A stretch of 64,000 bases of DNA from Marichromatium gracile (GCF_004343155.1 NZ_SMDC01000004.1:220780-284779), one strand, 5' to 3'; shown: positions 1 to 9,032, numbered from the stretch's first letter. A program made the numbers and translations. Notes: generated from the letters alone by a model not told the origin.

Positions 1-1224
1 AGCCTCCAGGTGCTGCTCGACCCGCTCGCCGAGCGCGCGCTCGACACCCCCGCCTGGATCGCCGCCACCCGCGCGGCGATCGCCGAACGCGCGCTGCCGG
101 GGCTGCGCGTGAGCCTCTATACCCGCGGTATCCGCGGCATCCGCTTCAACCGCGGTGACGACGACCTCAGCCTGCGCATCCAGGGGCCGGACCTGGCCGA
201 GCTGGGGCGGCTCGCCGACCGGGTGGTCGAGCGGTTGGGCAGCGTCGAGGGGCTGAGCAACCTGCAACACAGCTACGAGGAGGTCGACCAGGAGATCGCC
301 ATCCGCCTCGACCCCGAGCGCGCGGCGAGCTTCGGGCTCGATGTCGAATCGGTCGGCACCCTGCTGCGCTATGCGCTCGAGGGGCGGCTGGTGGGCGAGT
401 ATCTCGACGGCGACCGCGCCATCGACCTGCGGCTGCGCCTCGATCGCGAGCAGCTCGACACCCCCGGCGATCTGGAGTCGATGATCCTGTTCAGCGCCAC
501 CGAACCGCGCCGCGCGCTGCGCCTGGGCGATCTCGCCGAGGTCGCCTTCCTGCCTCAGCCCTCGACCATCCTGCGCGAGCGCCAGCAGCGCATGGTCGAG
601 ATCAGCGCCTCGGTCGACCCCGCGCTCGGACTGGAGCGGGCGATCGGCGCGGCGCTGGCCGCCGCCGCCACGATCGAGCTGCCGCCGGGCTACAGCCTCT
701 ACGAGGGCGGCACCCTGGAGACCCTGCAACAGGGCCGCGAGATGGGCCGCATCCTGCTCGCCCTGGCGCTGCTGCTGGTGCTGGTGGCGATGGCGGTGCA
801 GTACGAGTCGGTGCGCAACCCGCTGATCATCCTCTTCTCGGTGCCCTTCGCGCTGATCGGGGTGGTGCTGGGGCTGTGGCTCACCGGGCTGGGGGTGTCG
901 ATGCCGGTGTGGCTGGGGCTGATCATGCTCGCCGGCATCGTCGTCAACAACGCCATCGTGCTGGTCGAGTTCATCGAGCTGGAGCGGCGCGCCGGACACG
1001 CGCTGGAGACGGCGATCCTCACCGCCGCGCGGCTGCGCCTGCGCCCGATCCTGATGACCACGCTGACCACGGTGGTCGGCATGCTGCCGCTGGCGCTCGC
1101 CCTCGGCGAGGGCGCGGAGATGCTCCAGCCGCTGGCGGTGACCATCGTCGCCGGGCTGGCCTTCTCCACCCTGGTCTCGCTGCTGCTGGTGCCGGTGGTC
1201 TATCGGCTCGCCGCGCGCGGGTGA
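1..1224 (+). CDS. RND efflux transporter permease, C-terminal part (5' truncated by window edge)
   Basis: Inner-membrane proton-driven RND pump subunit that exports substrates with a periplasmic adaptor and outer-membrane channel. The frame is open from base 1, so the start lies upstream. The visible ~407 residues cover the second periplasmic (porter) half, then a cluster of hydrophobic helices (about residues 248-400) with the typical RND segments VQYESVRNPL, LAGIVVNNAIVLVEF and RPILMTTLTTVVGMLPLAL. It ends with a helix and a short basic tail, so the C-terminus looks complete. The substrate cannot be read from this part. Family assignment is secure; it could be a multidrug or a metal RND. 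Confidence 0.93.
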   Translation, partial: SLQVLLDPLAERALDTPAWIAATRAAIAERALPGLRVSLYTRGIRGIRFNRGDDDLSLRIQGPDLAELGRLADRVVERLGSVEGLSNLQHSYEEVDQEIAIRLDPERAASFGLDVESVGTLLRYALEGRLVGEYLDGDRAIDLRLRLDREQLDTPGDLESMILFSATEPRRALRLGDLAEVAFLPQPSTILRERQQRMVEISASVDPALGLERAIGAALAAAATIELPPGYSLYEGGTLETLQQGREMGRILLALALLLVLVAMAVQYESVRNPLIILFSVPFALIGVVLGLWLTGLGVSMPVWLGLIMLAGIVVNNAIVLVEFIELERRAGHALETAILTAARLRLRPILMTTLTTVVGMLPLALALGEGAEMLQPLAVTIVAGLAFSTLVSLLLVPVVYRLAARG

Positions 1225-1372
1225 ACACACCGGGCTTGTCGCCGTGCGTCTCGCAAGGGATGATGTCGTTCAAGGGATTGAGCCTGGACGGGCGGGTCTC
1301 CGCCAGGAGTGTGGCTCAGGGTCGCGGAACCGATCCACGCGGACATATCCGGTTCCGGAGTCAAACCACACC

Positions 1373-3181
1373 ATGCACCAGACCGATCCCAGCCAACGCA
1401 GGTTCGACACCGACCACGCGATCGAGATCGCCCCGCGGGTCTGGTGGGTGGGACACGTGCTCACCGACGACCCCTTCCAGTGCCACGTCTATCTCATCGA
1501 GCAGGGCGACCAGTCGGTACTGCTCGACCCCGGCTCGCGGCTGACCTTCGCCGCCACGCTGCGCAAGATCGAGGAGATCATCCCCTTCTCGGCGATCCGC
1601 TACTTCGTCTGTCATCACCAGGACCCCGACATCACCGCCTGTCTGCCGGTGATCGACGAACTCGTCGACCGCCCCGACGCCGTGCTGGTGACCCACTGGC
1701 GTTGTAGCGCGCTGTTGCGCCACTACGGCCTGGAGCGGCTGCCCTTCTGGCTGGTCGACGAGCACGACTGGCGGCTCCAGCTGCCCGAGCGCGAGCTGCG
1801 CTTCGTGTTCACCCCCTATGCCCATTTCCCCGGCGCCTTCTGCACCTTCGACGCCGAGACCGGGGTGTTGTTCTCCAGCGATCTGTTCGGCGGCTTCACC
1901 GAGACACCGGCGCTGATGGCCGAGGACATCGGTTACTTCGAGGCGATGCGCCCCTTCCACGAGCACTACATCCCCAGCCGCGACATCCTCGTCCACGCCC
2001 TCGACCAGATCGCCCGTCACCCGGTCAGGCTGATCGCCCCGCAGCACGGCTCGATCATCCCCGCGCCGCTGGTCGGGCCGATCATCGAGCAACTGCGCGA
2101 ACTCGACTGCGGGATCTATCTCTTCGCCGGCGGGGTCGACACCGACATCCGTCGGCTCTCGCGGCTCAACCGGACGCTCGGCGAGATCACCCGCACCATG
2201 CTCTACTGCCGCGACTTCCACGACATCGCCGCGCGGCTGCTGGAGGTGGTGCGCCGCAGCCTGCCGGTGGCGCGGATCGATTACTATCTCGAACTCGCCG
2301 ACGGCGAGGCGCTCGGTCTGGTCGCCGACGGGCAGGAGCAGCAGCGCGCCGAGCAGGTCCCGGCGTGGCTGCGCGCGCTGCTCGGCATCAGCCGCACGCG
2401 CTGGCTCGGCGACAGCGCCGGGCGCTGTCTGCACGGTCACCCCCTCCACGACGAACGCTTTTGCTGTCACACCGGTGACGAGGGCGCGATGAGCCTGCTG
2501 CTGCCGCTGTTCGCCCGCGAGAGCGAGCGGCTGGAGGCGATCGCCCATATCCATCTGGAACACCCGATCGAGATCGGCGCGCACGAGCGCCAGCTCATCG
2601 CCCAGCTGACGGTGCCGCTGCAGGTGGTACTCGAGCGCGAGGCGATCTACCGCTCGATCGAGGCCGAGCGCACCCGCACCTACCAGCGCTCGATCCGCGA
2701 CTCGCTCACCGGGCTGTTCAACCGTTTCTACATGCAGGACATCATCGAGCGTCAGTGCCACGCCCAGGACCGCGGCGGTCCCCAGGTCGTCGCGCTGATG
2801 CTCGACCTCGATCACTTCAAGCGGATCAACGACCACCACGGTCATCCCGTCGGCGACGCGCTGCTGCGTCAGGTCGCGACCCTGCTCCACGGCTCCATCC
2901 GCGACGGCGACGTGCCGGTGCGCTTCGGCGGCGAGGAGTTCATCCTGTTCCTGATGGACGCCTCGGCCGAGCAGGGACGGACCCTCGCCGAACGGCTGCG
3001 CGCACGCATCGCCGCCCACCTGTTCGTCCTCGACGACGGGCTCGAACTCCGTCTGACGGTGAGCATCGGCGGCGCCCTGCGCCGCGCCGGCGAGCCGCTC
3101 GACGCCCTGGTCGAGCGCGCCGACAAGGCGCTCTACAGCGCCAAGCAGGCCGGACGCGACCGCGCGGTGTTCGCCGGCTAA
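1373..3181 (+). CDS. ODP-type metallo-beta-lactamase-fold / GGDEF diguanylate cyclase
   Basis: Likely a soluble sensor that makes c-di-GMP from GTP. An N-terminal metallo-beta-lactamase-like domain (about residues 1-250) keeps His/Asp metal-ligand motifs: CHHQDPD, THWRC, a YAHFPG...SSDLFGG stretch and APQHGS. This resembles the oxygen-binding di-iron (ODP/flavodiiron-like) branch. A GAF-like linker follows (about 260-420), then a GGDEF domain with an intact GGEEF (G519-F523) and an inhibitory I-site RDGD five residues before it, so it should be active and feedback-inhibited. ATG at 1373 is chosen over one at 1244 because homologous sequence begins here. No flavodoxin domain is fused. Oxygen or NO sensing is inference. 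Confidence 0.85.
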   Translation: MHQTDPSQRRFDTDHAIEIAPRVWWVGHVLTDDPFQCHVYLIEQGDQSVLLDPGSRLTFAATLRKIEEIIPFSAIRYFVCHHQDPDITACLPVIDELVDRPDAVLVTHWRCSALLRHYGLERLPFWLVDEHDWRLQLPERELRFVFTPYAHFPGAFCTFDAETGVLFSSDLFGGFTETPALMAEDIGYFEAMRPFHEHYIPSRDILVHALDQIARHPVRLIAPQHGSIIPAPLVGPIIEQLRELDCGIYLFAGGVDTDIRRLSRLNRTLGEITRTMLYCRDFHDIAARLLEVVRRSLPVARIDYYLELADGEALGLVADGQEQQRAEQVPAWLRALLGISRTRWLGDSAGRCLHGHPLHDERFCCHTGDEGAMSLLLPLFARESERLEAIAHIHLEHPIEIGAHERQLIAQLTVPLQVVLEREAIYRSIEAERTRTYQRSIRDSLTGLFNRFYMQDIIERQCHAQDRGGPQVVALMLDLDHFKRINDHHGHPVGDALLRQVATLLHGSIRDGDVPVRFGGEEFILFLMDASAEQGRTLAERLRARIAAHLFVLDDGLELRLTVSIGGALRRAGEPLDALVERADKALYSAKQAGRDRAVFAG

Positions 3182-3193
3182 CGCCGGCGCGGC

Positions 3194-3976
3194 TCAGCGC
3201 GGCGGCAACGGCGGCGGTGGGGGTGGCGGCGGGGGCGGCGCCATGCCGAGCGGCTCGCGCACATAGGCCGGAAAGTCGGGGTTGACCCATTCGGCCGGCG
3301 CCACCTTCTCCGGCGGCAGCGGCAGACGCGAGCTGTAGTCGAGCACCGCGGCCTGCTCGCGCGGACCGAACTGGGCGAGCAGCTTGGTCATCTCCGCATC
3401 CGAGTTACGCCGCCGACCGGTGGCGATCGCCTCGAACTGACGCATCAGATAGGGGAAGTGCTGACCGGCGAGCTGGGGCGCGAGACGCTCGACATCGCCC
3501 TCGCCCTCGGCGCCGTGACACTCGGCGCACTGCGCCTCGTAGAGCTCGCGCCCGAGATCGAGATCGACCCCCGGGCCCCGGGCGTTGTCGGCGGTCATCG
3601 GCAGGGTCGCGACATAGGCGGCGACATCGGCGATGTTCTGCGGCCCGCCGAGGATACGCGGCAGCGCGAAGGGATACATCAGCGGGTTGTCGCGATTGCC
3701 CGCGCGGATGTCGGCGAGCTGCTTGATGACCACCTCGGGGAGCTGACCGGCGATCTGCGGATAGGCCCCATCGGGACTGCCCCAGCCCTCGGGGCGGTGG
3801 CACACGGCACAGGTCAGATAGACCCGACGACCGTTCTCGATATCGGGCGTGAGCTGGCTGGCCCGGTCGAACTCGGCCTGCGCGAGCGACTTCGGATCCG
3901 GCTGCGCCGACGCCAGCGGGGCGACGAGCAGCGCGAGCGCGCACAGGACCGGGCGCGCGAACACTGGCTGGGACAT
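3194..3976 (-). CDS. diheme cytochrome c (c4-like) with polyproline tail
   Basis: Periplasmic electron carrier of 260 residues. A Sec signal peptide (residues 1-24, ending LASA) precedes two class-I cytochrome domains, each with a heme c motif: CAVCH (56-60) and CAECH (150-154). Met ligands are plausible in NPLMYPF and DAEMTKL. The two-domain arrangement is that of cytochrome c4/c553-like proteins that feed oxidases or reductases. The last ~20 residues are an unusual run of about a dozen prolines ending LPPR. The gene converges with the upstream GGDEF gene, only 12 bases away. Its redox partner is unknown. Confidence 0.88.
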   Translation of the reverse strand: MSQPVFARPVLCALALLVAPLASAQPDPKSLAQAEFDRASQLTPDIENGRRVYLTCAVCHRPEGWGSPDGAYPQIAGQLPEVVIKQLADIRAGNRDNPLMYPFALPRILGGPQNIADVAAYVATLPMTADNARGPGVDLDLGRELYEAQCAECHGAEGEGDVERLAPQLAGQHFPYLMRQFEAIATGRRRNSDAEMTKLLAQFGPREQAAVLDYSSRLPLPPEKVAPAEWVNPDFPAYVREPLGMAPPPPPPPPPPLPPR

Positions 3977-4116
3977 GGCATCTCCTTGCGAGTCATCGAC
4001 AACGATCGCAGCAACCTAGGGCGCGGAGCCCGTCCCGAGCTTATGGGAGCAGGCTCCGGCTTGGCAAGCCGGGGAGTACACGGACCGCGCGCAGCGCATG
4101 CTCCACCGGGTCAAGT

Positions 4117-4164
4117 CATCAATATATTGTGGTTGACACCCGAGAAAACGCACATATATTGACA
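4117..4164 (+). promoter_or_regulatory. nrdA promoter with two NrdR boxes
   Basis: Two 16-bp palindrome-like boxes, at 4117-4132 (core CAATATATTG) and 4149-4164 (core ACATATATTG), lie 32 bp centre to centre, about three helical turns. That is the usual spacing of tandem NrdR repressor sites. They overlap a strong sigma-70 promoter: -35 TTGACA (4133-4138), 16-bp spacer, -10 TATATT (4155-4160). Box 2 covers the -10. NrdR (an ATP-cone, Zn-ribbon repressor, not in this window) represses ribonucleotide reductase genes when dATP is high. A clear AAGGAG Shine-Dalgarno follows at 4226-4231. Confidence 0.82.
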
Positions 4165-4237
4165 CGCCATCCCGCACACCCCACCACGGCCACACCCCCA
4201 GATCGGCCGTGGACAGACACCTCACAAGGAGATCTCC

Positions 4238-7105
4238 ATGTCCGCCGACAACACCGCAAGCCCGGATCAGCAGACGCGCGCGCCAGCCGGTCCCCAGGGC
4301 GGTCCGACCCCGGGCCGGTTGCAGGTGATCCGGCGCAACGGCAAGGTCACCGGCTTCGACCCGAGCAAGATCGCGGTGGCCATGACCAAGGCCTTCCTCG
4401 CCGTCGAGGGCGGTAGCGCCGCCGGCTCGACCCGCGTCCACGAACGCGTCGAGGCGCTCACCGAGCAGGTCGTCGCCGCCCTCACCCGCCGTCTGCCCGG
4501 CGGCGGCACGGTGCACATCGAGGACATCCAGGATCAGGTCGAGCTGGCGCTGATGCGCGCCGGCGAGCACCCGGTGGCGCGCGCCTACGTGCTCTATCGC
4601 GAGCAGCACGCCCGCGCCCGCGACCAGCGCCGCGAGCCCGTCCCGGCGACGAGCGACACCCGCCCGGCGCTCACCATCACCGGCGACGACGGCAGCCCCC
4701 GCCCGCTCGATCTGGCGCGGATGACCCGACTGGTCGACGAGGCCTGTCGCGGGCTCGACTGGGTCGACCCCCAGGCGATCGTCGACGAGACCCTGCGCAA
4801 CCTCTTCGACGGCGTGGCCGAGCGCGACGTGCGCCAGGCGTTGGTGATGGCCGCGCGCACCCAGATCGAGCGCGAGCCCGAGTACAACCAGGTCGCCGCC
4901 CGGCTGCTGCTCGACATCCTCCGCCGCGAGGCGCTGGGCGCGCTGGGGCTGGCCGAGGGGGTCGAGACCCAGGCCGACCTCGGCGAGCGCTACGGCGCCT
5001 ATCTCGCGGCCTATGTGGCACGCGCCATCGACCTCGAACTGCTCGACCCCGAGCTTGCCCGCTTCGACCTCGACCGGCTGGGCGCGGCGCTGCGCCCCGA
5101 GCGCGACCTGCAGTTCGGCTATCTCGGGTTGCAGACGCTCTACGACCGCTATTTCATCCGCACCCGCGACGCGGTGCGCCTGGAGCTGCCGCAGGCATTC
5201 TTCATGCGCGTGGCGATGGGGCTGGCGATCAACGAGTCCGATCGCGAGACGCGCGCCATCGAGTTCTACGAGCTGCTGTCGAGCTTCGACTTCATGAGCT
5301 CGACCCCGACGCTGTTCAACTCCGCCACCCTGCGCCCGCAGCTGAGTTCGTGCTACCTGACCACGGTGGCCGACGACCTCGACGGCATCTACAGCGCGAT
5401 CAAGGACAACGCCCTGCTCTCCAAGTTCGCCGGCGGCCTGGGCAACGACTGGAGCCGGGTGCGCGGCATGGGCGCGCACATCAAGGGCACCAACGGCAAG
5501 AGCCAGGGCGTGGTGCCCTTCCTCAAGGTCGCCAACGACACCGCCGTGGCGGTCAACCAGGGCGGCAAGCGCAAGGGCGCGGTGTGCGCCTATCTCGAGA
5601 CCTGGCACATCGACATCGAGGAGTTCCTCGACCTGCGCAAGAACACCGGCGACGACCGCCGCCGCACCCACGACATGAACACCGCCAACTGGGTGCCGGA
5701 CCTGTTCATGAAGCGGGTGGCCGAGGACGGCCCCTGGACGCTGTTCTCGCCCGACGAGACCCCCGAGCTGCACGATCTCAGCGGCGCGGCGTTCGAGCAC
5801 GCCTACTGCGACTACGAGGCGCGCGCCGCGCGCGGCGAGCTGCGGGTGAGCAAGACCCTCAGGGCGGTCGATCTGTGGCGCAAGATGCTCGGCATGCTGT
5901 TCGAGACCGGCCACCCCTGGATCGCCTTCAAGGACCCCTGCAACCTGCGCTACACCAACCAGCACGCCGGGGTGGTGCACAGCTCCAACCTGTGCACCGA
6001 GATCACCCTGCACACCAGCGACGAGGAGATCGCGGTGTGCAACCTCGGCTCGGTCAACCTCGCCGCCCACGTCACCGCCAAGGGGCTCGACCTCGAGCGG
6101 CTGCGCCGTACCGTGCGCACCGCCATGCGCATGCTCGACAACGTCATCGACTACAACTTCTACAACGTCCCCCAGGCGCGCGAGGCCAATCGGCGCCACC
6201 GCCCGGTGGGGCTCGGCATCATGGGCTTCCAGGACGCGCTCCATCGTCTCGGGCTGTCCTACGCCAGCCCCGAGGCGGTGCAGTTCGCCGATCGCAGCAT
6301 GGAGGTGCTGAGCTACTACGCGATCGAGGCGAGCTGCGAGCTGGCCGCCGAGCGCGGGCGCTATCCGAGCTTCGAGGGCTCGCTGTGGAGCCGGGGCATC
6401 CTGCCGATCGACAGCATCGCCCTGCTCGCCGAGTCGCGCGGCGAGTATCTCCAGGTCGACACCACCACCACCCTCGACTGGAACGCGTTGCGCGCGCGGG
6501 TGCGCGAGGTCGGGATGCGCAACTCCAACTGTCTGGCGATCGCGCCGACGGCGACCATCAGCAACATCGTCGGGGTCAGTCAATCGATCGAGCCGACCTA
6601 CCAGAACCTGTTCGTGAAATCGAACCTCTCGGGCGAGTTCACCGTGGTCAACCCCGACCTGATCGCCGAACTCAAGGCGCTCGGGCTGTGGGACGAGGTG
6701 ATGGTCAACGACCTCAAGTACTACGACGGCTCGCTGCAACCGATCGAGCGCATCCCCGAGACGCTCAAGCAGCGCTATGCCACCGCCTTCGAGATCGACC
6801 CGCGCTGGCTGATCGAGGCCGCCGCGCGCCGCCAGAAGTGGCTCGATCAGGCACAGAGCCTCAACCTCTACATGGCCGAGCCGAGCGGCAAGAAGCTCGA
6901 CAACCTCTACAAGCTCGCCTGGGTGCGGGGGCTGAAGACCACCTATTACCTGCGCTCGCAGGGCGCCACCCATGTCGAGAAATCGACCCTCGCCGACAAC
7001 CAGCGCGCCAACCGCCTGAGCGCGGTCGGCGGCAGCTACGGCGCCGCCGAGCAGACGCCACGCGCCTGCGCCATCGACGATCCCGAGTGCGAGGCCTGCC
7101 AGTAG
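4238..7105 (+). CDS. nrdA: ribonucleoside-diphosphate reductase large subunit (class Ia type) with two ATP-cones
   Basis: Reduces NDPs to dNDPs, supplying DNA precursors in the cytoplasm. Of 955 residues, roughly 25-120 form one ATP-cone and 140-235 a second, degenerate one, as in long NrdA proteins such as that of Pseudomonas. The catalytic barrel shows the redox cysteine in SSCYL, the radical-site triad N584-L-C586-T-E588, the second redox cysteine in VCNLGSVN, and PTATISNI. The C-terminus ends in the CEAC pair that thioredoxin or glutaredoxin reduces. The start is set by AAGGAG seven bases upstream. The radical-generating subunit nrdB is not next to it (a tautomerase follows), so it must be encoded elsewhere. 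Confidence 0.95.
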   Translation: MSADNTASPDQQTRAPAGPQGGPTPGRLQVIRRNGKVTGFDPSKIAVAMTKAFLAVEGGSAAGSTRVHERVEALTEQVVAALTRRLPGGGTVHIEDIQDQVELALMRAGEHPVARAYVLYREQHARARDQRREPVPATSDTRPALTITGDDGSPRPLDLARMTRLVDEACRGLDWVDPQAIVDETLRNLFDGVAERDVRQALVMAARTQIEREPEYNQVAARLLLDILRREALGALGLAEGVETQADLGERYGAYLAAYVARAIDLELLDPELARFDLDRLGAALRPERDLQFGYLGLQTLYDRYFIRTRDAVRLELPQAFFMRVAMGLAINESDRETRAIEFYELLSSFDFMSSTPTLFNSATLRPQLSSCYLTTVADDLDGIYSAIKDNALLSKFAGGLGNDWSRVRGMGAHIKGTNGKSQGVVPFLKVANDTAVAVNQGGKRKGAVCAYLETWHIDIEEFLDLRKNTGDDRRRTHDMNTANWVPDLFMKRVAEDGPWTLFSPDETPELHDLSGAAFEHAYCDYEARAARGELRVSKTLRAVDLWRKMLGMLFETGHPWIAFKDPCNLRYTNQHAGVVHSSNLCTEITLHTSDEEIAVCNLGSVNLAAHVTAKGLDLERLRRTVRTAMRMLDNVIDYNFYNVPQAREANRRHRPVGLGIMGFQDALHRLGLSYASPEAVQFADRSMEVLSYYAIEASCELAAERGRYPSFEGSLWSRGILPIDSIALLAESRGEYLQVDTTTTLDWNALRARVREVGMRNSNCLAIAPTATISNIVGVSQSIEPTYQNLFVKSNLSGEFTVVNPDLIAELKALGLWDEVMVNDLKYYDGSLQPIERIPETLKQRYATAFEIDPRWLIEAAARRQKWLDQAQSLNLYMAEPSGKKLDNLYKLAWVRGLKTTYYLRSQGATHVEKSTLADNQRANRLSAVGGSYGAAEQTPRACAIDDPECEACQ

Positions 7106-7216
7106 CAACCCGCGCGGACGGCGCGGCGGCGCCGTTCGCGCCTACGACTCAAGTCAACGCGAAGCGCTGTGGATTAAGAGACCACTGCTCGATCAATAAC
7201 GGCCCAGGAGACCACC

Positions 7217-7420
7217 ATGCCCTACGTCAACATCAAGATCACCCGCGAGGGGGCGAGCGCCGAGCAGAAGGCCGAGCTGATCAGCGGGGTCACGGAGCTG
7301 CTCGCCCGGGTGCTCGACAAGAACCCGCAGACCACGGTGGTGGTGATCGACGAGGTCGAGACCGACAACTGGGGGATCGGCGGCGAGACGGTGACACGCC
7401 GCCGCGCCGAGGGGCGCTGA
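7217..7420 (+). CDS. 4-oxalocrotonate tautomerase family protein
   Basis: Small cytoplasmic enzyme of 67 residues. Met is followed directly by Pro, the amino-terminal catalytic base of the tautomerase superfamily after Met removal. The pattern PYVNIKITREG...QKAELISGVTELL...VVVIDEV..DNWGIGG matches the 4-OT family fold. Members usually act as hexamers that isomerise keto-enol substrates. No aromatic-degradation genes are nearby, so the physiological substrate is unknown. It has its own ribosome site (CAGGAG, 7206-7211), 111 bases after nrdA, and could be co-transcribed with it. Confidence 0.85.
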   Translation: MPYVNIKITREGASAEQKAELISGVTELLARVLDKNPQTTVVVIDEVETDNWGIGGETVTRRRAEGR

Positions 7421-7469
7421 GCACGGCGAGGCGGCGCTTGTCCGCCGCGCCCTCCGTCGCCATCATCAG

Positions 7470-8423
7470 GTGGTGATGGATACCCGACGACTGACCACGC
7501 ACCGCCGACTCAACCAGCTACACACCGCCGCGCTGCTGGCGGTGCTCGCCACCCTGCTCTCGACCCTGGCCTGGATCCTCGGCGGTCCCGATCTGGCGCT
7601 GCTCGCCCTGGTGGTGGTGGCAGCGCTCTATCTGTTCACCCCGCTGGCCTCGCCCCGTCTGGCCCTTTCGCTCTATCGCGGCCAGCTGCTCGCGCCGCAT
7701 CAGGCCCCGGCGCTCTATCGGGTGCTCGAGACCCTGGCCGCGCGCGCCGGGCTGCCTCGGGTGCCGCTGCTCTATTACATCCCCTCGCGGGTGGTCAACG
7801 CCTTCGCCACCGGCGGTCCCTGGTCCTCGGTGATCGCCGTCTCCGAGATGACCCTGCGTCGGCTCGACGAGCGCGAGCTGATCGCGGTGCTCGCCCACGA
7901 GGTCGGCCACATCGCCAACGACGACCTGCGGGTGATGGCCTTCGCCGATCTGGTCAGCCGACTCACCAATCTGTTGAGCCTGATCGGTCAGCTGCTGGTG
8001 TTGATCGCGCTGCCGCTGGCGCTGCTCGGCGGGGTCGAGGTGCCCTGGGCGGCGTTGCTGGTGCTGGTGTTCGCGCCGACGCTGAGCGCGCTGGCGCAGT
8101 TCGCGCTCTCGCGCAGCCGCGAGTTCGAGGCCGATCGGCGCGCCGTCGAGCTCACCGGCGACCCCGAGGGACTGGCGCGTGCGCTGGCGCGCATCGAGCG
8201 CCTGCAGGGCAGCGGCTGGGAGCGGCTGCTCGCGCCCCATTGGCGCCTGCCCGAACCTTCGCTGCTGCGGACCCACCCCTCGACCGAGGCACGCATCGAG
8301 CGACTGCGCGCACTCGCCGCGCCACCTCGCCCGAGGCTGCCGACCGGCCCCGGCGGGCTGCACCCACCCCTCTCCCCGGCGCCCGCACCGCGGCGCTCTC
8401 ATCTCTGGGGGCTGTGGTCGTGA
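7470..8423 (+). CDS. M48 family (HtpX-like) membrane zinc metalloprotease
   Basis: Integral inner-membrane protease of the HtpX/Ste24 type that degrades misfolded membrane proteins. It has two N-terminal hydrophobic segments (about residues 18-38 and 41-60), the zinc motif HEVGH (143-147), two further hydrophobic helices after it, and the downstream Glu ligand in SREFEADRRA. The length (317 aa) fits. Translation may begin at GTG 7470, GTG 7473 or ATG 7476. Its last ~80 codons and the DNA after it are duplicated at 10490-10862. Substrates are not predictable. Confidence 0.87.
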   Translation: MVMDTRRLTTHRRLNQLHTAALLAVLATLLSTLAWILGGPDLALLALVVVAALYLFTPLASPRLALSLYRGQLLAPHQAPALYRVLETLAARAGLPRVPLLYYIPSRVVNAFATGGPWSSVIAVSEMTLRRLDERELIAVLAHEVGHIANDDLRVMAFADLVSRLTNLLSLIGQLLVLIALPLALLGGVEVPWAALLVLVFAPTLSALAQFALSRSREFEADRRAVELTGDPEGLARALARIERLQGSGWERLLAPHWRLPEPSLLRTHPSTEARIERLRALAAPPRPRLPTGPGGLHPPLSPAPAPRRSHLWGLWS

Positions 8424-8558
8424 GTGATCGCTCACGTGCCCTCCCATGTCGGGCCGATATCCAGACGGCGATCAAGGAAAATAGCCACCACACGCTTGAC
8501 GCCCCTCCGGGGGCCGTCAACCATCATAGGATCCAGCCTCGACACGCCCCGGCGTGCC
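8184..8558 (+). repeat. 375-bp direct repeat, copy 1 (protease tail plus 3' flank)
   Basis: Covers the last ~80 codons of the M48 protease gene and 135 bases downstream. It is nearly identical to 10490-10862. The differences I can see are a few substitutions in the coding part (for example CAGGGCAGCGG against CAGGGACGCGG) and a 2-bp indel before the TTGACG hairpin. The two copies flank the chemoreceptor segment in direct orientation. Confidence 0.93.
8496..8520 (+). terminator. hairpin after the M48 protease gene
   Basis: TTGACG-CCCC, a short loop, then GGGG-C-CGTCAA forms a strong stem-loop 72 bases after the stop codon. No T-tract follows, so it may be a rho-independent-like hairpin or an RNA-stabilising stem. 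Copy 2 of the repeat keeps the TTGACG/CGTCAA arms (10800-10824). Confidence 0.45.
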
Positions 8559-8966
8559 ACACTAAAGGCACACTCACCGGGCCAATTCGGCTCGCGACTC
8601 ATCGCGCAAAAAGCCCCGGACCAAGTGATCGTCCTGACCCTGGTGTCATCACACGCAAACGGACGCTCGCGATTGAACATGAGCGTCTGATTCACGCGGC
8701 TTACCGTCAGTCGTGCCGGCTGAATTGGCGGTAGCGTTACCAACGAAAAGCGAACACATTCCCGATTCCAGGTGCGAGCAGTGTCTTGAACGAGCAGATC
8801 GCATATGCTAAAGCTGCGCAGGGAAGATAGCCGAAACGAAAGATCCCGTCACGAGCGTATATCCGCAGAGACGTAGACCCCGTATTGAAAACCGAAAGAA
8901 GGCGAATGCCGTTCACAGGGCCATTGAAACAGACCGCATTGACTGAATAGGTGCCTTTTCAAGAAA
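8559..8966. other. 408-base stretch without a supported gene
   Basis: Lower in GC than the flanks, with only short overlapping open frames that lack ribosome sites or recognisable domains. It begins exactly where repeat copy 1 ends and leads into the promoter of the chemoreceptor gene. I see no tRNA, no IS end and no convincing ORF here. It probably arrived with the chemoreceptor segment. Confidence 0.5.
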
Positions 8967-9020
8967 GAGTCAAAGGTAGCGGGGTAATCTTGTTGACCCG
9001 CTATGACTCTCTCGTATCCT
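8967..9020 (+). promoter_or_regulatory. promoter with overlapping large inverted repeat upstream of the chemoreceptor gene
   Basis: An interrupted palindrome has arms GAGTCA..TAGCGGG (8967-8972, 8977-8983) and CCCGCTATGACTC (8997-9009). A likely sigma-70 promoter overlaps the right arm: -35 TTGACC (8993-8998), 16-bp spacer, -10 TATCCT (9015-9020). The GAGG ribosome site and ATG 9033 follow. The position suits a repressor operator or a structured 5' leader; which one cannot be told. Confidence 0.6.
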
Positions 9021-9032
9021 TGAGGATTAACG

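Noticed and set aside
4016..7108. 1030-residue open frame antisense to nrdA
   Set aside because: Shadow frame caused by high GC; its protein is repetitive Gly/Ala/Arg/His sequence without domains, while nrdA on the other strand is unmistakable.
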